From Streptomyces venezuelae ATCC 10712 (lineage in GTDB: Bacteria > Actinomycetota > Actinomycetes > Streptomycetales > Streptomycetaceae), in contig NZ_CP029197.1 of NCBI RefSeq assembly GCF_008639165.1, positions 1,178,001 to 1,242,000 on the forward strand: DNA of 64,000 nucleotides, in the 5' to 3' direction. The notes beneath the pieces are model-generated. The model searched no databases, was not told the DNA's origin, and worked only from the letters and a program-made list of their open reading frames with translations. Of the stretch, positions 27,557 through 35,684 are shown in pieces. Each line of letters opens with the position of its first letter. Position 1 is the stretch's first letter. The translations under genes and the position numbers were made by a program.

Positions 27557-28582
27557 TCAGCTGCCGTCCGGGTCCGTCCGGTCGAGCGCCGGGTGGGTGC
27601 CCGGGCTGGATTCGGTGAGCAGGTAGTCCGCGGCCGCGCGGTCGGTCACCAGGCTGGTGACGAGCCCGGAGCGGAGCACCGCGCCGATCGCCGCCGCCTT
27701 GCGCTGGCCGCCCGCGATCGCGACGACCTCGGGGATCCGGCGCAGCCGGTCCGCCTCGACGGTGATGCAGCGCTCACCCAGGTCGCGGCCGACCCGGCGG
27801 CCCTCGGCGTCGAAGAGGTGCGCGGACATCTCGGCGGCGACGCCGAGCGAGGCGTAGTGGGCGCGCTCCTCGTCCGAGAGCATGTCGTGGACGGTGGAGA
27901 TGCCCGGCTCCCAGGAGCCGATGGAGACACAGGCGACGGTCACCTTGTCGAAGTACTCGAAGGCCCGCGCGATGCCGGTCTGGCTGCGCAGCGCGGCGGC
28001 CGTCGCCGGGTCGGGCAGCAGCATGGGGGCGTAGATCGGGTGGGCCTCGCCGCCCGAGACCTGGGCGGCGCGGCGTACCGCCTCGACCGAGCCACGCTCG
28101 GCGGTCCCGGCGTCGTACACCCCGGTGAGCTGCACGACCGTGCACGGGGGCAGCCGGTCGAGCGCGGCCGCCATGTGGATGGTGGAGCGGCCCCAGGCCA
28201 GGCCGAGGACGTCGCCCTCGGTGACCAGCTCGCCGAGCAGGTCGGCCGCGACCTCGCCGAGGTTCTCCGGGTCGGGCGACTCGTCCTCGCCCTCCGCCGG
28301 GGACTCGACGACGACGGCGTGGCGCAGCCCGTAGCGGGCGCGGAGCGCGTCGGAGCGCTCGGCGTCCAGCTCGGCCGGCACGCGGATCTCGATGCGTACG
28401 AGGTCGCGCTCCAGGGCGGTCTCCAGGACCCGGGCCACCTTGAAGCGGCTCACGCCGAACTCCTCGGCGATCTGGATCTTGGACTTGCCCTCCAGGTAGA
28501 AACGGCGGGCCATGGCCGCCGCCTGCACCAGCTCCGCGGGGCCCATCCGCAGGGCTGACCGTCCCGCCGACATACCCGCCAC
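27557..28582 (-). CDS. SorC/DeoR-type sugar-binding transcriptional regulator
   Basis: A 341-residue regulator: an N-terminal HTH (FYLEGKSKIQIAEEFGVSRF and KVARVLETALE) and a C-terminal sugar-phosphate-binding domain of the SorC type (LGLAWGRSTIHMAAAL, then AGGQRKAAAIGAVLRSGLV). The GTG at 28582 was chosen because GAGGAG lies 6 nt upstream; an ATG at 28573 or a GTG at 28606 are alternatives. Four 14-bp tandem repeats lie immediately upstream and may be its own operator. It lies downstream of rpe, which suggests a pentose-phosphate effector, by inference only. Confidence 0.88.
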   Translation of the reverse strand: MAGMSAGRSALRMGPAELVQAAAMARRFYLEGKSKIQIAEEFGVSRFKVARVLETALERDLVRIEIRVPAELDAERSDALRARYGLRHAVVVESPAEGEDESPDPENLGEVAADLLGELVTEGDVLGLAWGRSTIHMAAALDRLPPCTVVQLTGVYDAGTAERGSVEAVRRAAQVSGGEAHPIYAPMLLPDPATAAALRSQTGIARAFEYFDKVTVACVSIGSWEPGISTVHDMLSDEERAHYASLGVAAEMSAHLFDAEGRRVGRDLGERCITVEADRLRRIPEVVAIAGGQRKAAAIGAVLRSGLVTSLVTDRAAADYLLTESSPGTHPALDRTDPDGS

Positions 28583-28600
28583 CGCGATCTCCTCACTGCT

Positions 28601-28660
28601 GTTCACGTACCGCTGTTCACGTACCGACCGACGTTCACGTACCGCTGTTCGCGTACCGCT
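28601..28660. repeat. Four 14-bp tandem repeats upstream of the SorC-type regulator
   Basis: The unit GTTCACGTACCGCT is at 28601–28614, 28615–28628 (last bases AC, then a 4-bp CGAC insert), 28633–28646 and 28647–28660 (GTTCGCG variant). The 14-bp period is not a multiple of three, so it is not a coding repeat. It lies 19–78 bp upstream of the regulator start, where operators for an oligomeric repressor would sit. Confidence 0.8.
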
Positions 28661-28759
28661 GTCGTTCACACTCTGGACTCGCTGTCCATCCTGTCAGATC
28701 CCGCGAGCCTTGATCAGTCCTGTCGGCGGCCCGACGGACCGCGTTCATCCGCCGGAGGC

Positions 28760-29443
28760 TCAGTGGCCACACGCCCACGGGGCGGTGGCCGTGACGGCCT
28801 CCGCGCGGGCCCGCAGCGAGGCCACGGCGGCGGCCGGGTCGGCCGCCCCGTAGACCGCGGAGCCCGCCACGAACACATCGGCGCCGGCCTCGGCGCACCG
28901 CTCGATGGTGGACTCGGCGACCCCGCCGTCGACCTGCAGCCACAGCTCCAGGCCGTGCTTGGAGATCAGCTCACGGGTGCGGCGGATCTTCGGCAGCATG
29001 ATGTCGAGGAAGGCCTGCCCGCCGAAGCCGGGCTCGACGGTCATGATCAGCAGCATGTCGAGCTCGGGGAGCAGGTCCTCGTACGGCTCGATGGGCGTGG
29101 CGGGCTTGAGCGCCATCGACGCCCGCGCCCCCTTGGCCCGGATCTCGCGCGCCAGCCGGACGGGCGCGGCTGCCGCCTCGACGTGGAACGTCACCGAACC
29201 GGCGCCCGCCTCGACGTACTGGGGCGCCCAGCGGTCGGGGTCCTCGATCATCAGGTGGCAGTCGAGGGGGGTGTCGGTCGCGCGGGCGAGCGACTCCACG
29301 ATCGGGACGCCCAGGGTCAGGTTGGGCACGAAGTGGTTGTCCATCACGTCTACGTGCAGCCAGTCGGCCCCGTCGACGGCCTTGGCCTCATCGGCGAGCC
29401 GGGCGAAGTCCGCGGACAGGATGCTGGGGTTGATCTGCGCCAT
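28760..29443 (-). CDS. rpe: Ribulose-phosphate 3-epimerase
   Basis: Interconverts ribulose 5-phosphate and xylulose 5-phosphate in the pentose phosphate pathway. The 227-residue TIM barrel has [20 protein letters not shown] at the N-terminus, the metal ligands [12 protein letters not shown] and [19 protein letters not shown] and the C-terminal VDGGV and FVAGSAVYG phosphate-binding loops. The ATG at 29443 gives the conventional start MAQINPSIL; the in-frame upstream extension is not supported by a ribosome site. Confidence 0.97.
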   Translation of the reverse strand: MAQINPSILSADFARLADEAKAVDGADWLHVDVMDNHFVPNLTLGVPIVESLARATDTPLDCHLMIEDPDRWAPQYVEAGAGSVTFHVEAAAAPVRLAREIRAKGARASMALKPATPIEPYEDLLPELDMLLIMTVEPGFGGQAFLDIMLPKIRRTRELISKHGLELWLQVDGGVAESTIERCAEAGADVFVAGSAVYGAADPAAAVASLRARAEAVTATAPWACGH

Positions 29444-29794
29444 GCGCCTAGCGTCCCACGTTCTTGGCCACTTCTTTGCCGCCGAGCGGTTTCGGTTGCG
29501 GTCCAGACCATTTTCGGTACGAACCCACGAGTCCGGGACCAGGACGGACCGGAACAATACGGTCAGCCGATCGAGGGGTCGGGCGGCACAGGGGGCGACA
29601 GGGGCCCCGACTCGGCATATGCCATTTCGGCCAGCACGAGCGCGGGCTGACGGCCCCCGCGCTCAGCCGCGACGAGTTCCCGCCAGCGCGCGTTTCCCAC
29701 CTGACTGCTTATCAACTTCCTTCCCTCTATGTCGAATTGTAGGTTGCAGCGCACGACGGGGCGTCGTGCGACCGAGGGAACGGTGGGGGCCGGC
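29444..29794. other. Intergenic region between rpe and the WXG100 cassette
   Basis: No gene is seen. A 9-bp hairpin (GAGCGCGGG/CCCGCGCTC, 29638–29664) lies mid-region, and an AT-richer pocket at 29705–29745 holds a possible -10 TAGGTT (29740–29745) for the rightward cassette, without a convincing -35. The region is more AT-rich near the cassette than in neighbouring core intergenic DNA. Confidence 0.4.
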
Positions 29795-30208
29795 ATGACG
29801 GTGCACAACCCTGATCTGCGCGTACCCGAGGACGACGGGCTGACCCGGCTCGCCGACGACCTCGACGCCATGCAGCGCCACCTGAACCTCCAGGTGCAGC
29901 GCATGGACGGGATCGTGGACCGGATCCAGGCCCGCTGGCACGGAACCACGGGAGACGCCTACCGGACCCTGCACATCGAGGCCGCGCAGGACGCCGTACG
30001 CATCCGGGAGGGGCTACGGCTCCTGGAGGAGGCGGTCCGGCTCAGCAGGGACGGGTTCACCGAGCAGGAGCTGGAGGTCCTGTCCCGGCTGCGCAAGGCC
30101 CAGAGCCAGGTCGACATAGCGCGGGAGGCGGAAGCCCTCCAGGCGCCGCCGGGCACACCGGTCACCGAGCCCGGGCCCGTACCGCGCAGCCGTATCGAAG
30201 ACCTGTAG
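29795..30208 (+). CDS. WXG100-like helical protein (type VII secretion substrate type)
   Basis: A 137-residue all-helical protein. The core GLTRLADDLDAMQRHLNLQV, VDRIQARWHGTTGDAYRTLH has the helix–turn–helix hairpin of ESAT-6/WXG100 proteins with WHG in place of W-x-G, and predicted coiled helices follow. The C-terminus is a Pro-rich tail. I chose the ATG at 29795; the ribosome site is weak. It is the first gene of a cassette with a second WXG100 protein and a large toxin, 14 nt upstream of the next gene. It probably forms a heterodimer with that protein to aid toxin export. Confidence 0.75.
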   Translation: MTVHNPDLRVPEDDGLTRLADDLDAMQRHLNLQVQRMDGIVDRIQARWHGTTGDAYRTLHIEAAQDAVRIREGLRLLEEAVRLSRDGFTEQELEVLSRLRKAQSQVDIAREAEALQAPPGTPVTEPGPVPRSRIEDL

Positions 30209-30222
30209 GGGGAGGAACGGAC

Positions 30223-30525
30223 GTGGCGGGCGACGATCGCATAGCCGTGGACATCACCGCACTGCAGGCGATGGCCGGGGAGCTCGAGGACATCCTCCGG
30301 AAGCTGAACGAGCAGCTGGCCCAGCTGTACACGCGCACCGAGCGGGTGGTGCTCGGCTGGCAGGGCGAGGCCCGCGAGGAATTCATGATCACCCTGGACC
30401 GGTGGTCCGCGGACATGGAGGACCTCAAGGCCACACAGAAGTGGCTGCACAGCGCGGTGACCACCGCCCACGCCAACTACTCCGCGGCCCACCAGGCGGT
30501 CCTGCGCGGCTGGGGGGCCGCCTGA
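30223..30525 (+). CDS. WXG100 family protein
   Basis: A 100-residue protein of canonical WXG100 length. The helical hairpin with the turn motif is LYTRTERVVLGWQGEAREEF, where WQG is the W-x-G motif at about residues 46–48. Starts with GTG at 30223 behind GGGGGAGGAAC. The stop TGA overlaps the ATG of the toxin gene (TGATG), so it is translationally coupled to it. Such small proteins pair with LXG- or WXG-type toxins for ESX/T7SS export. Confidence 0.85.
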   Translation: MAGDDRIAVDITALQAMAGELEDILRKLNEQLAQLYTRTERVVLGWQGEAREEFMITLDRWSADMEDLKATQKWLHSAVTTAHANYSAAHQAVLRGWGAA

Positions 30526-32351
30526 TGAGCCTGTTACCACCGCCGCCGGGCGGAGGCAGCGGGAACGGCAACGGCAACGGCCAGCCGAACGTGCCGGCGG
30601 TCCCGTCCCCCTCGCCGGGCAAGCTGTACGACCCCCAGGGCAAGGACATCTCCCAGGGACAGCCCCCACCGGACCCGAACAAGCAGGTCCAGGACCTCAA
30701 GCCGTCGGTGGACCCGGGAGCCTACGCGGGCGGCTTCGACGTCGATCCGATGCACGTCTGGTACACCTCGTACCTCATACGGAACCACCAGACGGCGTTC
30801 GACAAAGGCCCGAGGAGACTGCTCAGCACCCTGGAGGGCCACGAGCGGGTGTGCGGGGTCGGCTCGGGCCCGGAGGCGTTCGAGAGGGCCTACGACGACA
30901 TCTCCGGCCGCTACCTGGAGGTGTGGGCCGCCGCCGTGGCCGCCGTCGGAGGCGTCTCGGCCGGCCTGACCATCACGGCGAACAACTACGTCAAGGCCGA
31001 GTACGCCTCCAATCCGGCCCTCGGCACCCCCACCAGCCTGAAACCCGTACCGGACGTGATCCGGACCCCGCCCTCGTACGGCAAGGCGCCGTACCTCGGC
31101 TGGCGCACCGGGGGCGGCGGCGGCAACTTCGCCGAGCGGATCATCAACAAGGTCCTCGGGGAGATCGGCAACGCCATCCAGGGCCTGATCCGCGAGGCCA
31201 TGGACAAGGCCCTCAACCACGGGAAGGTCGGCCAGATCACCCCGGGCGGCGACGACCTCGAACTGCCGAAGGTCCGGGACGCCTGGCGGCAGATCTCGAA
31301 CGACGCCAAGGAGTCCGGCAAGAACCTGGACGACGCGATCGCCTACCTGAGGAACCCGGACGCGGCGGCGGTGGAATGGCAGGCGGCCATGCACCAGTTC
31401 ACCGCGAGCCTCTGGGGCACCGCCTCCTGGGGCAAGAACGCCCCGAGCCCGGTCGCCCAGGGGTACGACTGGAAGCACCCCACGGCGAACCAGGCCCGCA
31501 CGCCCGTACTCCAGATCCTGATCGACATCGCGTGGAAGATCGCCGACATCCTCCAGCTGTTCACCAAGGAGGTGGAGGACATCCGCGACGTGATCGAGAA
31601 GGAGTACCTCCAGGCCGCCAAGGAGTGCATGGAGCTGGACAGCGTCAAGGACTTCCTCAAGGACGTCGGTTCACTGCTGCTCGGCGGGCCGGCGGGACTC
31701 GCCAAGCAGTTCCTCGACAACCTGGACGAAGGCAAGCTCAACGCGGGTGTGGACAAGTACAACAACAACACCCACCAGCTCGCCGATCAGCTGAACGCCT
31801 TCAGACCCGTACTGGACGAGGCCCGGCGGAGCGTCCCCAGCTACCAGGCCGAGGAAGCCCGCGCCCAGACCGTCGGCGCACGCACCATCGAGGGTTACGA
31901 AACCACGCACAACTGGACGGTCCCCGGGGATCCGAAGACGAACCACCGGTACCCGATCGACCTGGCGAACCAGGAGGACATGAAGGTCGGCAACCAGACC
32001 GCGCACGCCATCGACCGGCACGTGGGCCTGACCCCCGAGCAGCTGCAACGGCGCATGCGCGATGCCAGTCCGCCGTCCGCCTCCTCCTTCTACGACCTCA
32101 CCAGCGCGCAGAGTTACGTCCAGACGGCCATCGACCGGCAGACGACCCAGATCGCACAGAAGATCCTGGCCGACGTGAACGGCCAGTACGTGTTCACGGT
32201 CGACTTCTCACCGGCCGTCACGGGCGTCACCGTGGACAGCCCCTCCGGCGCGGCCTCCCCCGTACACAATGTGAAGGTCCGTCTCCAGTTCACCGACGAC
32301 GGACGACAGCCCCCGTTCATCGTCGTCACCGCCTTCCCGGACAAGCCCTAG
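30525..32351 (+). CDS. Polymorphic toxin with C-terminal CdiA-type RNase A-like domain
   Basis: A 608-residue modular protein. It has a Pro/Gly/Asn-rich N-terminus (1–60), a helical WXG-like domain (about 75–165, with MHVWYTSYLIRNHQTAF), long helical and linker regions, and a C-terminal domain (about 490–608). That domain has HAIDRHVGLTPEQLQRRMRD, SSFYDLTSAQSYVQTAIDRQ and the ending VVTAFPDKP, the layout of the bacterial CdiA-CT RNase A-like family. His 494/499 and Thr 602 match the expected catalytic residues, while the usual Tyr at the end is Phe 604. The toxin would cleave RNA in a target cell; export through a type VII system is inferred from the two WXG100 genes. Confidence 0.78.
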   Translation: MSLLPPPPGGGSGNGNGNGQPNVPAVPSPSPGKLYDPQGKDISQGQPPPDPNKQVQDLKPSVDPGAYAGGFDVDPMHVWYTSYLIRNHQTAFDKGPRRLLSTLEGHERVCGVGSGPEAFERAYDDISGRYLEVWAAAVAAVGGVSAGLTITANNYVKAEYASNPALGTPTSLKPVPDVIRTPPSYGKAPYLGWRTGGGGGNFAERIINKVLGEIGNAIQGLIREAMDKALNHGKVGQITPGGDDLELPKVRDAWRQISNDAKESGKNLDDAIAYLRNPDAAAVEWQAAMHQFTASLWGTASWGKNAPSPVAQGYDWKHPTANQARTPVLQILIDIAWKIADILQLFTKEVEDIRDVIEKEYLQAAKECMELDSVKDFLKDVGSLLLGGPAGLAKQFLDNLDEGKLNAGVDKYNNNTHQLADQLNAFRPVLDEARRSVPSYQAEEARAQTVGARTIEGYETTHNWTVPGDPKTNHRYPIDLANQEDMKVGNQTAHAIDRHVGLTPEQLQRRMRDASPPSASSFYDLTSAQSYVQTAIDRQTTQIAQKILADVNGQYVFTVDFSPAVTGVTVDSPSGAASPVHNVKVRLQFTDDGRQPPFIVVTAFPDKP

Positions 32352-32371
32352 CACCGTCAGGAATCCCCCTC

Positions 32372-33115
32372 GTGCACAAGGATCACCTCCGCTTCGCGGC
32401 CGCGCGCGGCCTCCTCGCCCCGTTCTTTCCCCGCACCACCCCCGGCGTACCCGTCGACCGGGCGGCCCGGGAGGCCGCGCTGGAGGCCCCGCTGCGGTTC
32501 CTCTGGGACCGGTCCGAGCGGGGCGGTCTGACGGTGTACGAGGCGGCCGCGGAGATGCGGGCCATCGCGAACGCGCTCGCCGCGGGCGGGGAGGCGGCCG
32601 CACGCATCCCCGACGACCTGCGGGAGCTGGCCGCCCGCTCAGGTGCCGGCGGCGAGCCGGCGATGTTCCTGGACATCGCCGCGTACGTCGACGGGTGGCA
32701 GGCCGGCATGAACCCCAAACTCGCCGCCGCCGTCCCGACCGCCTGGGAGCTGGCCCAGCGGTTCCCGCTGCTCAGCGGCATGCTCGACCTGTACTTCGGC
32801 CAGGACGGCATCGCCCTGGAGGAAGAGGTGTCCGACGTCGACGGGATCGGCCTCTACGTCACGTACTGGCACGAGCGCGGCACCTGCCCCTGGCGGCTCC
32901 CGCCCGTCGTCGCCGAGTGCGCCGAAGCCCTCGCCCTCTTCCAGGACGACGACACCCTCCGCCGCTTCTTCGCCCGCGACCTCGGCCTGGGCTCCGGATC
33001 GCACCGCTCCTGGTCCGCCTGGCTGACCCTGATCTCCGACACCCTGACCACCCATCTGCGCCGGGAGCACGGTCCCGTGACCTGGACCGGCGGCCGAGAG
33101 GAGCCCCCGTGCTGA
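32372..33115 (+). CDS. Putative immunity-like protein 1
   Basis: A 247-residue cytosolic protein, 20 nt after the toxin stop, start GTG. I do not recognise its full-length family. It holds RFPLLSGMLDLYFGQD (131–145), which resembles the F-P-x-L-x-x-L-x-x-Y/W-F-x-Q-D motif of CdiI-type immunity proteins and of the second immunity-like gene here, at a nearly identical position. Directly downstream of a toxin, immunity is the natural inference. The stop overlaps the next GTG by 7 nt. Confidence 0.55.
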   Translation: MHKDHLRFAAARGLLAPFFPRTTPGVPVDRAAREAALEAPLRFLWDRSERGGLTVYEAAAEMRAIANALAAGGEAAARIPDDLRELAARSGAGGEPAMFLDIAAYVDGWQAGMNPKLAAAVPTAWELAQRFPLLSGMLDLYFGQDGIALEEEVSDVDGIGLYVTYWHERGTCPWRLPPVVAECAEALALFQDDDTLRRFFARDLGLGSGSHRSWSAWLTLISDTLTTHLRREHGPVTWTGGREEPPC

Positions 33116-33408
33116 CGCGTTCCGCCACCTACCCCGACCGGGAGACCGCCCAATGGGCCACCCAGGCGGTGGTCTCGCAGAACGAGCAGCTGGTGCACCG
33201 GTGGCTGACCCGGGCAGACCGGGAGCGGCTCACCATCGAGGCGCACTGGCCCTCCCGCGCGGAGCCGGTGGGCCAGGTCCTGCCGCAGGCGACGATGCTG
33301 GCCGGCCACCCGCCGGTGGACGTGCGGGCGGCCCGGGTGGTGCTGAAGCGGGCCCCGGACAGCGCGCTCGGGTTCACCGTGCACGCCACCTTCCCGATCC
33401 TTCCGTGA
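33109..33408 (+). CDS. Truncated RNase A-like domain protein
   Basis: A 99-residue protein. SATYPDRETAQWATQAVVSQ, NEQLVHRWL and ARVVLKRAPDSALGFTVHAT then FPILP align with the second half of the CdiA-type RNase A-like toxin domain, such as that ending the 608-residue toxin. The N-terminal His-containing helix (HAIDRHVG) is absent, and the terminal T-x-Y/F is changed (HATFP, with Ala at the Thr position). It therefore lacks catalytic residues. It is coupled to its neighbours and could be a toxin remnant, a decoy or a regulatory partner. Confidence 0.65.
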   Translation: MLTRSATYPDRETAQWATQAVVSQNEQLVHRWLTRADRERLTIEAHWPSRAEPVGQVLPQATMLAGHPPVDVRAARVVLKRAPDSALGFTVHATFPILP

Positions 33409-33424
33409 CAGGAGAACGCCTCCG

Positions 33425-34081
33425 ATGCCGCTGACCCCTCTCCAGCACGACCACCGGTACGGCGAGATGGACCAGGTGCTCCGCGCGTACGCCGGTCAGC
33501 CCGCCGACGACACCGAGGAGAAGCCCAGCGAGGCCCTGACCGCCTATCTGCGGCTCACCTGGCACACCCGCCCATGGGCGATCGGCATCGCGGAGAGCCA
33601 GCTGCGCGAGTACGCCCGCCATCCCCCGGGGCCGCTGCGGCTGCGCCTCGGGGAGGTCTACCCGCTGCCCGACCCGGGACTCGACGGGCCGCTGATCCAG
33701 CCGTGGCTGCTCACCGTCGCCGGGCACCTGCGGCGCTGCCTGGCGGAGGGCGACATGCCGCCGCCCGGGCCGCCCCGCACCCGCTGGGAGTGGCAGGCCC
33801 GGTTCCCCGAGCTCGGGCAGCTGCTCGGCGGCTGGTTCTCGCAGGACTTCGGGGAGGAGTTCGAGGACCACGAGCAGGCCCTGCGCGACTACCTGGAGGG
33901 CACCGAGCGGTCGCTGGTGGCGCGGCTCTGCGGAGAGGTGCACGAGCTGCTGGCCCTGCGGCTCGACGAGGCGGACTACGCGTACGGGCTGGCCCAGCTG
34001 GGTCTCGAGGTGGACCCGCCCGTCCCGTACACGCACGGCGCGTGGCTGATGGCGATCGCCGAGGACACCCTGCGGGGCTGA
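33425..34081 (+). CDS. CdiI-type contact-dependent inhibition immunity protein 2
   Basis: A 218-residue protein, start ATG 16 nt after the truncated toxin gene, behind AGGAG. RFPELGQLLGGWFSQDFGEEF then EDHEQALRDYL (about 126–155) matches the acidic CdiI_2-type immunity signature in RefSeq-style annotations of Streptomyces. It is predicted to bind the RNase A-like toxin and block it. It is the last gene of the toxin cassette, and the terminator candidate overlaps its stop. Confidence 0.68.
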   Translation: MPLTPLQHDHRYGEMDQVLRAYAGQPADDTEEKPSEALTAYLRLTWHTRPWAIGIAESQLREYARHPPGPLRLRLGEVYPLPDPGLDGPLIQPWLLTVAGHLRRCLAEGDMPPPGPPRTRWEWQARFPELGQLLGGWFSQDFGEEFEDHEQALRDYLEGTERSLVARLCGEVHELLALRLDEADYAYGLAQLGLEVDPPVPYTHGAWLMAIAEDTLRG

Positions 34082-34104
34082 CCCGGCCAGCCGGGACGGG
34101 TCAG
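34078..34104 (+). terminator. Terminator candidate at the end of the toxin cassette
   Basis: An 8-bp repeat CTGACCCG/CGGGTCAG with an 11-nt loop begins at the stop codon of the last cassette gene and faces the convergent rsmB. Confidence 0.4.
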
Positions 34105-34135
34105 TCGTCCCGGGCCGCCGCGGCCGCCCCGCCGC

Positions 34136-35548
34136 TCACGCGGTCCGGCGCAGCAGTGCCAGGTACATGGCGTCCGTGCCGTGCAGATGCGGCCACAGCT
34201 GGACGTCCGGTCCGTCGCCGAGCGCCGGGACGCCCGGCAGCAGCGGGCGGGCGTCGATCAGCTCGGCGCCGCCGACCTTCTTCAGGACGTCGTCGACGAC
34301 GACCCGGGTCTCGGCCAGATGCGGCGAGCAGGTCGCGTACCCGACGACACCGCCGACGCGGACGGCGCTCAGCGCCTCCGTCAGCAGGGCGCGCTGGAGC
34401 GGGGCGAAGCCGTCCAGGTCCTCGGGGCGGCGGCGCCACCGGGCCTCCGGGCGGCGGCGCAGGGCGCCGAGGCCCGAGCAGGGCACGTCCATGAGGACCC
34501 GGTCGAAGGAGCCGGGGCGCCACGGCGGACGGGTGCCGTCGGCGGCGATCACCTGGTACGGGCCGGGGTTGCCGGCCAGGGCGCGCTCCACGAGGCGGGC
34601 GCGGTGGGGCTGCTTCTCGGAGGCGAGCAGCGCGGCGCCGCGCTCGGAGGCGAGGGCGGCGAGCAGCGCCGCCTTGCCGCCGGGGCCGGCGCAGCCGTCG
34701 AGCCAGCGGGCGTCGGAACCCTCGACCGGGGCGTTGGCGAGGGCGATCGCGACGAGCTGGCTGCCCTCGTCCTGGACGCCCGCCCGCCCGTCCTTGACGG
34801 CCTCGATGGCACCGGGCTCGCCGCCCTCCGCCATCCGGAGGGCGTACGGCGACCAGCGGCCCGGCAGGGTCTCGGTGGCCTCGGCGAGCTCGTCGGTGGT
34901 GGAGCGGCCGGGGCGGGCGACGAGGGTGACCTCGGGCCGTTCGTTGTCCGCCTCCAGGAGGTCCTCGATGCCGGCACGGCCGCCGCCGAGGGAGTCCCAG
35001 AGCGCCGAGACGACCCAGCGGGGGTGCGAGTGGACGACGGCCAGGTGGTCCTCGGGGTCCTCGTCGTACGGCGGGGCGACCTGCGCCACCCAGGCGTCGA
35101 GGTCCTGCTGCGAGATCTTCCGCAGCACCGCGTTCACGAACTTGGCCCGCCCGTCGCCCAGCACCACGCGGGCCAGCTCGACGCTGGCCGAGACGGCGGC
35201 GTGGGTGGGGATGCGGGTGCCGAGCAGCTGGTGCGCGCCGAGGGCGAGCACGTCGAGCACGGGCGGGTCGACCTCGCGCAGAGGCCGGTCGACGCAGGCG
35301 GAGATGATCGCGTCGTACGTGCCCTGGCGGCGGAGCGTCCCGTACACCAGCTCGGTCGCGAGGGCCGCGTCCCGCCCATCAAAGTCGCCCTTCTCCCGGG
35401 CCTTCCTGAGCAGCGGCGGCAGCACCAGGTTCGCGTAGGCGTCCCGCTCGTCCACCGCCCTGAGCGCCTCGAAGGCGAGCATCCGGACGGGGTCCTTCTG
35501 GGGCCGCCGGTAGGGCTTGTGGGGACGGCGACGTGCCTGCTCGCTCAA
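34136..35548 (-). CDS. rsmB: 16S rRNA (cytosine-967-C5)-methyltransferase RsmB
   Basis: A 470-residue SAM-dependent methyltransferase that modifies C967 of 16S rRNA. The N-terminal NusB-like RNA-binding domain (about 20–170) contains ALATELVYGTLRRQGTYDAI. The catalytic domain has the SAM-binding WLDGCAGPGGKAALLAAL, motif IV MDVPCSGLGALRRRPEARW with the PCSG Cys, and VGYATCSPHLAET with the catalytic TCS Cys. Adjacent to and probably co-transcribed with fmt (136-nt gap), the order usual in Streptomyces. Confidence 0.95.
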   Translation of the reverse strand: MSEQARRRPHKPYRRPQKDPVRMLAFEALRAVDERDAYANLVLPPLLRKAREKGDFDGRDAALATELVYGTLRRQGTYDAIISACVDRPLREVDPPVLDVLALGAHQLLGTRIPTHAAVSASVELARVVLGDGRAKFVNAVLRKISQQDLDAWVAQVAPPYDEDPEDHLAVVHSHPRWVVSALWDSLGGGRAGIEDLLEADNERPEVTLVARPGRSTTDELAEATETLPGRWSPYALRMAEGGEPGAIEAVKDGRAGVQDEGSQLVAIALANAPVEGSDARWLDGCAGPGGKAALLAALASERGAALLASEKQPHRARLVERALAGNPGPYQVIAADGTRPPWRPGSFDRVLMDVPCSGLGALRRRPEARWRRRPEDLDGFAPLQRALLTEALSAVRVGGVVGYATCSPHLAETRVVVDDVLKKVGGAELIDARPLLPGVPALGDGPDVQLWPHLHGTDAMYLALLRRTA

Positions 35549-35684
35549 AGGTGCTCCGCATGACGAAATGACGAGGTCGAACCCCCCAAGCCTACGTCCG
35601 CCGCGCCCCGTCCCGCGCCCGGGCCCGTGCTCGGCCCGCGCCCGGCCCGCGCTTCCCGTCCGGCGCCCCGGCTCGTGCGGGGGC

